A DNA stretch of 64,000 bases from assembly GCA_965233665.1 (NCBI GenBank), contig CBDDTG010000009.1, positions 1 through 64,000 of the forward strand, given 5' to 3'. Position numbers and translations under genes: made by a program. This stretch comes from Bacterioplanes sp965233665. Lineage in GTDB: Bacteria; Pseudomonadota; Gammaproteobacteria; Pseudomonadales; Oceanobacteraceae. Shown in pieces: positions 33,768 through 41,012 of this stretch; position 1 is the stretch's first letter; every line of letters begins with the position of its first letter. Under the pieces are notes generated by a model that saw nothing but the letters and a program-made list of their open reading frames with translations, was not told the origin of the DNA and made no database searches.

Positions 33768-34808
33768 GACTGTGCTCTCCGTACGTAAAAATTGAAATTT
33801 CTCTTGCACGGAGCCTGGGAAATGGCTAATTTGTAGCTTGCGAAGACTCAAATTTGCTCACCTTGGGCTGTTTGTGCAAGGGCTGAAGGGCCATAAGGCC
33901 CCGGCTCTTTATCTATTAATGTTCATTTGGTCCTCCTTCGTCTGGATTGGCACGGTTTTTGCTGCTACCTTTTATTGTATCTACGTTCCTACTTGGCGTG
34001 CAACCTTGGCACGAAAAATGCTTTTGGATGTTGGATTCACAATCCATAACCAGTGATCATCATGCTGGTACCCCCAAGGGCTGGTTGTAAGAAGGAGAGG
34101 GCTATCACTGACAAACTATCGTCAACCGGGCATTCAATGTGCGTTCGTGGGTGCACTTTTTTGTTTGAGCGCAATACTCCTTTGTTGCCTATCTCTATAT
34201 GTATGACAATAAAATTAATGTTGTGTGTAAAATAAATTTAGCCCCCCTTCCCAGTCTTTATTGTTGTTCATCTACACATATGTAAGACACATGAAAGCGT
34301 CCTTGTTTGTGGAAAATATTGAATTTATTTAAAAGCTAATATCTATTTCGCCTTGGCTGGGGGCGTGGTTGTCATCATTACAGCCTGTAAAGCAGTGTGC
34401 GAATAACCCTTGAGGCCTTGAAGCCATGCAGTCAAGAGCACGACGCATGGGTTTAATCGCAAGGAGAAAATCCGCTTATACCAATGGAAAATGAAAAACC
34501 CATGGAGACCTATGGTAAGACAATAAAGCCGCACTTTCCGTACATAATGAGTTGAAAAATGATGATTGCCCTAGGCGATATATTGTCATGAGCCTGTCTT
34601 TTGAAAGGCTTCGTTCGGTTGAATATGAAGCAATTAGACAGTGCTCATCAAGCCAATGCTTACATTTCTATTCATTTATGTGGTGGAGCTGGTGCGATTT
34701 TTGATTTACCGGGGTCTAGATCAATAAAAGGGCGTTCTCGCCGTATCTCCAGTTCAGCGCACCTTTTAATCTGGTTATCATTGGATAAAAATTCAGGGAG
34801 TGATCGGG
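33768..34808. other. 1-kb AT-rich segment without a convincing gene
   Basis: Only short frames occur (for example 33838-34056 plus, with a hydrophobic stretch, and 34343-34534 minus); neither has a good ribosome site. GGGCC-ATAA-GGCCC at 33888-33901 is a short hairpin. The promoter of the DUF2971 operon should lie in its last 100 bases, but no clear -35/-10 pair was found. The composition suggests imported DNA. Confidence 0.5.
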
Positions 34809-35669
34809 ATGCAAGAGAAAGACTGGGAAGACGAAACAGGAGAACGATTCGTTTTTCGCCACAGGCCAGCGACGGTGTATGCACTGGATGAGTTGCTTAG
34901 TGGGACGCTATTCTTTCAAACCCGAGAGAATCTAAATGACCCTGGGGAGCTCGTTTATCAGTTCAAGGATGGTGAAGATCTCCCACCTGACGAAAGGCGA
35001 AAATTTTACTTGCAAGTGGTGAACTTGCTGCCTGACCCTCAAAAGTCTACTGCCAGGCACTATTTGGCAAAGACGTTTGCAAGCGAGGGGCTGGATGTAG
35101 GAAACGCAAAACTAGAGCAGCTAATGGAAGGAATTCTTCCAGAGGTGCGAAAGAAGTGTGCTGAGGTTCTAGAGCAGGAGTTCAAACGGGGAATTTGCTG
35201 TTTCACCAAAGCAGGGATGGATCCAACCATGATCGCTCACTATGGCGACAATAGTGGTCTCGTCATTGCGTACAGTAGGGGTGTAGGCCGGATTGATGCA
35301 GGCGATGCACTAAGTGATGTTGTCTATGGCGAGCTCCCTCCCGTTATTAGTGCATTTAAATTATTAGTAAGCGATGATCCGTCTGAGCATGAACAATTCT
35401 GGGCACACAAGTCTTCTCCATGGAAGTACGAAAAAGAACTTCGTTTGATTAGCGATGGCTTCGGCCCTCACCCCAAGCAGGTTGGTAGTGAGCATATTCG
35501 CGGTGCTTGCCTTATGCCCAAGGCTGATGAGAGCTTCACGCGTTTGGTTAAGTCGATTTGCCGCGAACGAAGCATTGCTTTGTTCAAAATCGACGCTGGT
35601 GATGCTTACAAGTATGTCGCCAAAAAGGTGGGTCTGGCCGAAACCGCTGAGCAGGGAGTAGAAGCCTAG
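34809..35669 (+). CDS. DUF2971 family protein
   Basis: The ATG at 34809 has GGGAG eight bases upstream; GTG 34800 is an alternative. The 286 residues show the DUF2971 plan: an N-terminal RHRPATVYALDELLSGTLFF and ENLNDPGELV (Asn-Asp-Pro, residues 43-45), a central CCFTKAGMDPTMIAHYGDN and a C-terminal WKYEKELRLIS. The function of the family is not established, though members recur near defence genes. The stop TAG directly abuts the ATG of the next gene, so the two form an operon. This is cargo, not part of a normal lambdoid plan. Confidence 0.8.
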   Translation: MQEKDWEDETGERFVFRHRPATVYALDELLSGTLFFQTRENLNDPGELVYQFKDGEDLPPDERRKFYLQVVNLLPDPQKSTARHYLAKTFASEGLDVGNAKLEQLMEGILPEVRKKCAEVLEQEFKRGICCFTKAGMDPTMIAHYGDNSGLVIAYSRGVGRIDAGDALSDVVYGELPPVISAFKLLVSDDPSEHEQFWAHKSSPWKYEKELRLISDGFGPHPKQVGSEHIRGACLMPKADESFTRLVKSICRERSIALFKIDAGDAYKYVAKKVGLAETAEQGVEA

Positions 35670-36680
35670 ATGAATGATAAACAGGTCAATTACATCGTAT
35701 GGGGTATCGCAGGGGCCGCAGTCGTACTGCTTGCCTGGTATTTCATTTGGTTTTTTGGGGTAAACGGACAAGCGATATCCAGCTCGGCTGGTGATTGGGG
35801 AACGTTTGGTGATTTCTTTGGAGGCGTGCTCAATCCGATTATTGCCGGTGCTGGCTTAGTGCTGCTACTAAAAACGCTGAGGCAGAATGAAAAAGCTCTA
35901 CAGCAAGCTGAGCAAATGATTGAGCAGGGGAATGCTGCTTTGCAGCAGAATGCTGAGGAGTTAAAGGCATCAAGGAAGGAGTTAGCGAAGTCTGCTGAAG
36001 CAAGTAATCGAAATCTTTTGCTTCAGCTTGAGGCGGAAAAGCTAAAGCGATTTAATGAAGAAATGCGGGCCTACATCGATTTGATGCGATCAGAGCTTGA
36101 TAGAAAATCCGGCCAAGCATGTTCTTTTTTTACAGACTCAGACAACAGTATTCATCATGCACTAGTTCCTGCTCAATCGGTTAGGGAGGCTCTTGAGCTG
36201 GCAGAATACGGTCGTGGAGTTGTCATTCCGCTTGCCGATATCTCAAATACAAGAAATCTTCCGCAAGGGCTCCTATTGATCGAGAGAGTGATGGAACATT
36301 TAGAAGCGTCCGCTTGCCAGGCAATTGAAATAGATAAATTGCCATGTTCAGGTGTATTGATATACGAGGCTCAGCGTGAACTGGCCAGAGCAAGCATGGC
36401 ACTCCATTTCATAAGGGCTGGGGGCATAAAGATTGCCTATTCCAAAAATATTAGTATCGACATAGAGAACGGTGATTCCTCCATATGTGTTGATGATTTC
36501 GAACTGCTAGATGACGATAATAGGCTATCGGCTCTATCAGGTAAGATGAGCGGCTTAATTGAGAAGCTAAAAAGACTCACTGTGTTAGCCCACTCCAATC
36601 AAAAAGAAGCGAGCCCCGAACTCTGGGAGACACAGGCCGATCTGGAGGCGACGAACATGTGCGCTGAAAATAGTGGTTGA
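35670..36680 (+). CDS. AbiC-like (putAbiC) membrane protein
   Basis: The 336-residue protein has two N-terminal membrane helices (~8-30 and ~47-66) joined by the loop GDWGTFGDFFGGVLNPIIAG, a hallmark of putative phage abortive-infection proteins (putAbiC). A long coiled-coil follows (~68-135: LRQNEKALQQAEQMIEQGNA, NAEELKASRKELAKSAEAS) and then a cytoplasmic helical domain. The C-terminal part of the classic putAbiC family is not clearly recognised. Placed directly after the DUF2971 gene without a gap. A role in superinfection exclusion or abortive infection is likely but inferred. Confidence 0.75.
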   Translation: MNDKQVNYIVWGIAGAAVVLLAWYFIWFFGVNGQAISSSAGDWGTFGDFFGGVLNPIIAGAGLVLLLKTLRQNEKALQQAEQMIEQGNAALQQNAEELKASRKELAKSAEASNRNLLLQLEAEKLKRFNEEMRAYIDLMRSELDRKSGQACSFFTDSDNSIHHALVPAQSVREALELAEYGRGVVIPLADISNTRNLPQGLLLIERVMEHLEASACQAIEIDKLPCSGVLIYEAQRELARASMALHFIRAGGIKIAYSKNISIDIENGDSSICVDDFELLDDDNRLSALSGKMSGLIEKLKRLTVLAHSNQKEASPELWETQADLEATNMCAENSG

Positions 36681-36736
36681 ATTCGCTGCGCAGTTATCGT
36701 AGCTTTTTACCAAACTGAGAAAAGTACACCCAAAGC

Positions 36737-36767
36737 CCGGACGGTTCTGCCGCCCGGGTTTTTTTGT
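36737..36767 (+). terminator. Terminator after the cargo operon
   Basis: CCCGG-A-CGG-TTCTG-CCG-C-CCGGG stem followed by a run of seven T and GTGCC. Similar T-run/GTGCC ends occur after the portal gene and before 54192. Confidence 0.85.
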
Positions 36768-36782
36768 GCCTGGAGAATGGCC

Positions 36783-37016
36783 ATGCCTGAAATTGTTAGC
36801 CAAGTGTCAGCGCTGGGCTCGCTCATTATTGTGATCGTCGTGCAGCTGATTGGATTGGGAATCATCTTTGGCAAGGTCAGCTCTCGACTGAGCCATCACG
36901 ATGAGAAGCTGATCCGCCAAGAAGGCAGGCTGGATGAGCACAATGTCCTGCTGCGCGAGCACGACCGAGAAATCGCGACGCTTAAGTCAAAGCAAAGCGC
37001 TGAGTGCCAAGCATGA
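36783..37016 (+). CDS. Small membrane protein of the lysis cassette
   Basis: ATG 36783 has GGAG eight bases upstream; ATG 36777 is too close to it. The 77 residues have one N-terminal membrane helix (LGSLIIVIVVQLIGLGIIFG) and a charged coiled-coil tail. It may be a holin or antiholin. It ends inside the start of the next gene (ATGA). Confidence 0.65.
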   Translation: MPEIVSQVSALGSLIIVIVVQLIGLGIIFGKVSSRLSHHDEKLIRQEGRLDEHNVLLREHDREIATLKSKQSAECQA

Positions 37017-37342
37017 GCCGCCTTCGCAATGTGTTAGTCAGTCTGGATCAGCTGGGCAATGCGATAGCGGGCGGGAACCCTGATTCAACAATTAGCGCTC
37101 GCACGGGCTACAACGCCCGCCACAGGGAAACTTTCTTTTGGCGCAGGCTGCAATCAATCGTTGATTGGGCGTTTTTTGTTTTGGATGGCAAAGGACATTG
37201 CTGGCAGGCCTTCCAGGGCGACCCCCAGGAAATGTTTTTCGAGGCGAAATGGTACGACAAGGTATTGATCGCTGTTATGTCGCTTCCAGCCTGCCTAATC
37301 GTGGGGATTGTGACGCGCGTCTGGAGGCTGTTTAGTGACTGA
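37013..37342 (+). CDS. Lysis-cassette protein with C-terminal membrane helix
   Basis: The 109-residue protein has the recurrent phage pattern SLDQLGNAIAGGNPDSTISA near the N-terminus, an aromatic region (FFWRRLQSIVDWAFFVLDGK) and a C-terminal hydrophobic helix (VLIAVMSLPACLIVGIVTR). Proteins with this pattern sit next to endolysins in many prophages; the biochemical role is unknown. Starts at 37013 overlapping the previous stop. Confidence 0.65.
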   Translation: MSRLRNVLVSLDQLGNAIAGGNPDSTISARTGYNARHRETFFWRRLQSIVDWAFFVLDGKGHCWQAFQGDPQEMFFEAKWYDKVLIAVMSLPACLIVGIVTRVWRLFSD

Positions 37343-37790
37343 CTTAGACCTCAAGCACTTTAGCGAAAGCGAGTTTCCGGCCGGCGTCCTTGAGCACATG
37401 GAGCCGGCTTTTTTGTATCGGCTCGATGCGTTTCGCACCGCGCTGGGTTTTCCGGTTCATCCGTCGCCGCTTCGTGAGGGCTGGATACGTGAAAGTGGCA
37501 GCGAGACATCACGCCACTTTATCGGCGATTTCCAAATGCTGTCTGATGCTGGCGACGTGTTCTGCGCTACCGAGCCGTTTTACGCGATGATCACTGCCAT
37601 ACGCTGCGGCTTTACGGGCATCGGTCTGTACTTCGATACGCACTACGACGGCCAGCGCTGGCCGATGCTGCATTTGGATACGCGACCAGGCGGCCTAGTG
37701 ATCTGGACGCGCCGCGCTGGCAAGTACGAAACGATTTTCCCACGGCCTGAATCACAGATTTTGGGCGCATTGATGGAGCAATCTGCATGA
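37335..37790 (+). CDS. Endolysin, M15-type peptidase-like
   Basis: Cleaves the peptidoglycan peptide at lysis. GTG 37335 has GGAGG seven bases upstream. The 151 residues show the zinc peptidase pattern of the M15 family: ETSRHFIGDFQMLSD (first His and Asp) and WPMLHLDTRPGG (His-x-Asp). No signal peptide is present, so it needs a holin. Overlaps the gene before by eight bases. Confidence 0.75.
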   Translation: MTDLDLKHFSESEFPAGVLEHMEPAFLYRLDAFRTALGFPVHPSPLREGWIRESGSETSRHFIGDFQMLSDAGDVFCATEPFYAMITAIRCGFTGIGLYFDTHYDGQRWPMLHLDTRPGGLVIWTRRAGKYETIFPRPESQILGALMEQSA

Positions 37791-38353
37791 CCGAATCAAA
37801 GCAATACATTGGCACCAAGCGTGTTTCAGCGATACCGATGACACGCCAGCAGTACAACGATTATCGTGGCTGGCAGTTGCCTGATGACGAGGACGGCAGC
37901 GATGAAGGGTATCTGGTTGAGTATGTCGACGGTGGCCAAAGCAATCACCCAGACCATGCTGGCTATATCAGCTGGTCGCCCAAAGCCGTTTTCGAGCAAG
38001 CCTATCAGCCACAGGTCGAAAGCCTCGCGCCGACGGACGCTGAAAAAGCGTTCGAGGACATGCTAATCGTTAAGCGTTTGAATGCGCCGCGTGTGCAGTT
38101 AGAGGCACTGCACAAGGCCATCCAACACGTCGATATCATCCGCCATACTGCGCCGTCCGGTGCTGTTTTGCGCTTTGCCATTCTTTGTCTGGACAACGGT
38201 TTCACTGTGATGGGCCGGCCATCGGTGTCGGCATCACCTGCTAACGACGACAACGACGTGGGCGTGCAAGTCGCGCTGGAGAACGCGATTCACGAAGTGT
38301 GGCCGTTTCTGGGCTTCCGCGTCGTTGAAGGCATCCACAAAGCAAAGAGCTGA
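37787..38353 (+). CDS. Gp49-like phage protein with conserved N-terminal domain
   Basis: The 188-residue protein joins two parts often found together or apart in phages: an N-terminal YIGTKRVSAIPMTRQQYNDY...NHPDHAGYISWSPKAVFEQA domain (residues ~7-70), and a C-terminal N4-gp49/Sf6-gp66-like part (ALHKAIQHVDIIRHTAPSGA, CLDNGFTVMGRPSVSASPAN, VALENAIHEVWPFLGF). The function is not known. Lies in the lysis region and overlaps the endolysin by four bases. Confidence 0.75.
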   Translation: MTESKQYIGTKRVSAIPMTRQQYNDYRGWQLPDDEDGSDEGYLVEYVDGGQSNHPDHAGYISWSPKAVFEQAYQPQVESLAPTDAEKAFEDMLIVKRLNAPRVQLEALHKAIQHVDIIRHTAPSGAVLRFAILCLDNGFTVMGRPSVSASPANDDNDVGVQVALENAIHEVWPFLGFRVVEGIHKAKS

Positions 38354-38360
38354 GGTCACT

Positions 38361-38651
38361 ATGCGACTAATACTCACCACGCTGGCAGTTATGGCCAGTT
38401 TTTTTGCGTCTGCGATTGCTCTCGGCGCTGAAGCCGGTGCCGAACACAGCATTGAGTTTGTCGGCTATTTGATCGACGCATGGCAAAGCCTCGGCACTAT
38501 CGGCCGCATCGTTGGTGTGCTGTGGGCATTGGTGCCGGTGTTTAGCTTGATTGTGTCGCTGACACCGACGCCAAAGGACGATCAGATTTGGTCGGCGGTG
38601 TATCGACTGGTTGAAAAACTGGCGCTCGTCTTTTTCAAAGCCAAGCAATGA
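38361..38651 (+). CDS. Holin-like membrane protein
   Basis: ATG 38361 has GAGG six bases upstream. The 96 residues have an N-terminal hydrophobic segment (LILTTLAVMASFFASAIALG, perhaps a signal-anchor), a second segment (IVGVLWALVPVFSLIVSL), and the TPTPKDDQIWSAVYRLVEKL tail seen in many small phage lysis proteins. A holin role is inferred from place and topology. Confidence 0.6.
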   Translation: MRLILTTLAVMASFFASAIALGAEAGAEHSIEFVGYLIDAWQSLGTIGRIVGVLWALVPVFSLIVSLTPTPKDDQIWSAVYRLVEKLALVFFKAKQ

Positions 38652-38869
38652 AGCTGTTGGCTGAGCTGCTGTGGCTGGTGCGCCAGCTATTGGCTGTCAT
38701 CAAACGCGATAAGCGAGACGACGATGAGCAACGCATTAAAGATGACCCTAGCGGCGCTTGGGCTGAGCGCTTTGGCCGCGTGCACGACGATGCCGGCGAA
38801 TTGCCCGCCGGTGATTCCGGTGCTGCCAGGAGTGAGTATCAACGGGGCGGTGGTTCTCGGACCGAGTAA
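38648..38869 (+). CDS. Spanin-like small protein (i-spanin candidate)
   Basis: The 73-residue protein has an N-terminal hydrophobic stretch (MKLLAELLWLVRQLLAVI) and a charged remainder (KRDDDEQRIKDDPSGAWAER). The following lipoprotein gene is embedded in its second half in another frame, as Rz1 is in Rz. It is shorter than a classic Rz. Confidence 0.55.
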   Translation: MKLLAELLWLVRQLLAVIKRDKRDDDEQRIKDDPSGAWAERFGRVHDDAGELPAGDSGAARSEYQRGGGSRTE

Positions 38870-38945
38870 TCAACGTGATCTGCTGCTGTATTTCGAGCAA
38901 GTGGATCGCTGCCACGATAGCTGGGCGCAGAGTACCGGACTCTGA
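38724..38945 (+). CDS. Small outer-membrane lipoprotein (o-spanin candidate)
   Basis: The 73 residues start with a lipoprotein signal (MTLAALGLSALAAC, lipobox LAAC with Cys20) followed by a Pro-rich stretch (TTMPANCPPVIPVLPGVS). This is the make-up of Rz1-type spanins that join inner and outer membranes at lysis. It overlaps the previous gene out of frame by 146 bases and is followed by a terminator. Confidence 0.7.
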   Translation: MSNALKMTLAALGLSALAACTTMPANCPPVIPVLPGVSINGAVVLGPSNQRDLLLYFEQVDRCHDSWAQSTGL

Positions 38946-38974
38946 ATGCCCAATGACAAACAAATTGATCAATC

Positions 38975-38999
38975 GCCCGGCTAACTACCGGGCGTTTTT
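38975..38999 (+). terminator. Terminator after the lysis genes
   Basis: GCCCGG-CTAACTA-CCGGGC followed by GTTTTT. Confidence 0.85.
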
Positions 39000-39010
39000 A
39001 TTGGTGAACT

Positions 39011-39574
39011 ATGACTAGCGAATTGACTGAAAAGCAAACCATGTTCGTTCGCGAGTACCTGTTGGATTTAAACGCCACACAGGCTGCGATCAGGGCAGGT
39101 TACAGTGCCAAAACTGCGGAACAACAAGGTTCGCGTTTGTTGAGCAATGCTAAGGTCGCCAAAGCCATTTCGGAAGAGAAAGCCCGGCGGAATGAGCGCG
39201 TTCAAATCGATGCCGACTATGTGCTTGGACGCCTTGTAGAAGTTGACCAGATGGATGTGCTCGACATCATGGAAGACGATGGCGGCATGAAACCCATCAG
39301 TGAATGGCCTCGAATCTGGCGCCAGTTTATTCAGGGCTTGGACATCGCTGAGCTGTTTGAAGGCCGTGGCGATGAGCGCGAAATGATCGGGCTGCTGAAG
39401 AAAATAAAAATCCCCGACAAGCTCAAAAATCTTGAGCTGCTGGGCAAGCATGTCTCTGTTCAGGCTTTCCGTGACAAGCTGGAGTTGGAAGGAAAAGTCG
39501 AGATAGAAACCTACTCAGACGAAGAGCTGGATGAGCGGATCACCCGACTTGTCTCAACTAAAGCATCTCAGTAG
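39011..39574 (+). CDS. terS: Terminase small subunit
   Basis: Recognises phage DNA for packaging. The 187-residue protein has the Terminase_2 N-terminus (LTEKQTMFVREYLLDLNATQ then AAIRAGYSAKTAEQQGSRLL) and a central oligomerisation region. Overlaps the large subunit by 44 bases. Confidence 0.92.
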   Translation: MTSELTEKQTMFVREYLLDLNATQAAIRAGYSAKTAEQQGSRLLSNAKVAKAISEEKARRNERVQIDADYVLGRLVEVDQMDVLDIMEDDGGMKPISEWPRIWRQFIQGLDIAELFEGRGDEREMIGLLKKIKIPDKLKNLELLGKHVSVQAFRDKLELEGKVEIETYSDEELDERITRLVSTKASQ

Positions 39575-41012
39575 GGACCAAAAGCTTGAGTTGCTCAGGC
39601 TGCTGGAGGAAAAGGACAAGCGCCGCAAGTATAACCGCATAGCCGCGCTGTTTCCCGACGAAGGCCCACTGCGGCGCGAGCTGTACCCGAAACACTGCGA
39701 GTTTTTCACGGCAGGTGCGTATCACTCTGAGCGCCTGTTCATGGCCGGTAACCGCGTCGGCAAAACCGAAGCCGGTGGCTATGAGCTGGTCTGTCATCTA
39801 ACCGGCAACTATCCAGACTGGTGGGACGGCAAACGCTTTAATCACGCTGTCAGAGCTTTGGCCGCAGGTGACACCAGCCAAACCACTAAAGACATCATCC
39901 AGACCAAGCTGTGCGGCGGAGAATACGGCACCGATAAGTGGGGCACGGGCCTGATTCCGCGCGAGTGCTTGGGTAAGCCAACACTAAAGCAAGGTATCAC
40001 CGGCGCTTACAGCGAAGTGCCGATCAAACACGCATCCGGCGAGTCGTCCATGCTCAAGCTGCGCAGCTATGACCAAGGCCGCCGCATCTTCCAGGGCACG
40101 GAAGAAGACATCATCTGGATGGACGAGGAGTGTCCATACGACGTTTATGAGGAAGCCTTGGTGCGCCTGATGACCACCAACGGCATTTTCATCCTGACGT
40201 TTACGCCGCTGTCGGGCCTGACGGAACTGGTTAAAGCGTTCCTCAAGTCAACATCCGAGCAAGTGCTGGGCAATCCAGATCAGCCGCGCTACAAAGTCCA
40301 AGCTGGCTGGAAGCACGCACCGCACCTGACCGAAGAGCAACAGCAAAAGCTGATTAAGTCGCTGAAGCTCAAGCCACACCAGCTTAAAGCGCGAATGGAT
40401 GGTGAACCGTCGCTGGGCGAGGGGGCGATTTATCCCTACGACCCCGACGACATCAAGGTTAAGCCGTTCATGATCCCACAGCACTGGCCACGTGCTTATG
40501 GCATGGATGTTGGCTGGAAGCGCACCGCTGTTATCTGGGGCGCTTGGGATCGTGATAACGACATCGTGTATCTGTACTCCGAGCACTACATGGGGCAAGT
40601 CAGCCCAGCTGAGCACATCGCGGCGATCAATGGCCGTGGCACTTGGATGATCGGGACCATTGATCCAGCATCACGCGGCCGCAGTCAACGGGACGGTGAG
40701 CGGCTGATAGATGACTATGAACTGGGCGGGCTCAAGCTGGTTATGGCCGACAATGCCGTGGAGGCGGGTATTTTTGCAGTGCAAGAGCGCCTAGCAACTG
40801 GGCGACTAAAAGTATTCGGCACGCTGGCCAATTGGTTCAGCGAGTTCAGCCTGTATCGGCGCGACGACAAAGGAAAAGTCGTTAAAGAAGACGACCACCT
40901 TATGGATGCTATGCGCTATCTCATCATGATGCTAGTGCAGATCATGACCACGCCACCCATCGAACAACAAAAGCCAGGCCGCAAGCGGTCTAGAGACTGG
41001 AGATCACGGTGA
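39531..41012 (+). CDS. terL: Terminase large subunit
   Basis: Packaging motor and nuclease. The 493 residues include Walker A (FMAGNRVGKTEAGG), Walker B (DIIWMDEECP), an adenine-type segment ILTFTPLSGLTELV, and the RNase H-like nuclease start YGMDVGWKRTAVIWGAWDR with later Asp residues (GTIDPASRGR; DDHLMDAMRYL). The ATG overlaps terS; its ribosome site is weak, so coupling is likely. The portal gene overlaps its stop by four bases. Confidence 0.95.
   Translation: MSGSPDLSQLKHLSRDQKLELLRLLEEKDKRRKYNRIAALFPDEGPLRRELYPKHCEFFTAGAYHSERLFMAGNRVGKTEAGGYELVCHLTGNYPDWWDGKRFNHAVRALAAGDTSQTTKDIIQTKLCGGEYGTDKWGTGLIPRECLGKPTLKQGITGAYSEVPIKHASGESSMLKLRSYDQGRRIFQGTEEDIIWMDEECPYDVYEEALVRLMTTNGIFILTFTPLSGLTELVKAFLKSTSEQVLGNPDQPRYKVQAGWKHAPHLTEEQQQKLIKSLKLKPHQLKARMDGEPSLGEGAIYPYDPDDIKVKPFMIPQHWPRAYGMDVGWKRTAVIWGAWDRDNDIVYLYSEHYMGQVSPAEHIAAINGRGTWMIGTIDPASRGRSQRDGERLIDDYELGGLKLVMADNAVEAGIFAVQERLATGRLKVFGTLANWFSEFSLYRRDDKGKVVKEDDHLMDAMRYLIMMLVQIMTTPPIEQQKPGRKRSRDWRSR

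Noticed and set aside
33838..34056. A 72-codon plus-strand frame with a hydrophobic stretch
   Set aside because: TTG start without a ribosome site, and a hairpin lies in its first third; not convincing as a gene.
34343..34534. A 63-codon minus-strand frame in the AT-rich spacer
   Set aside because: No ribosome site and no recognisable fold; kept only as a note on the spacer.
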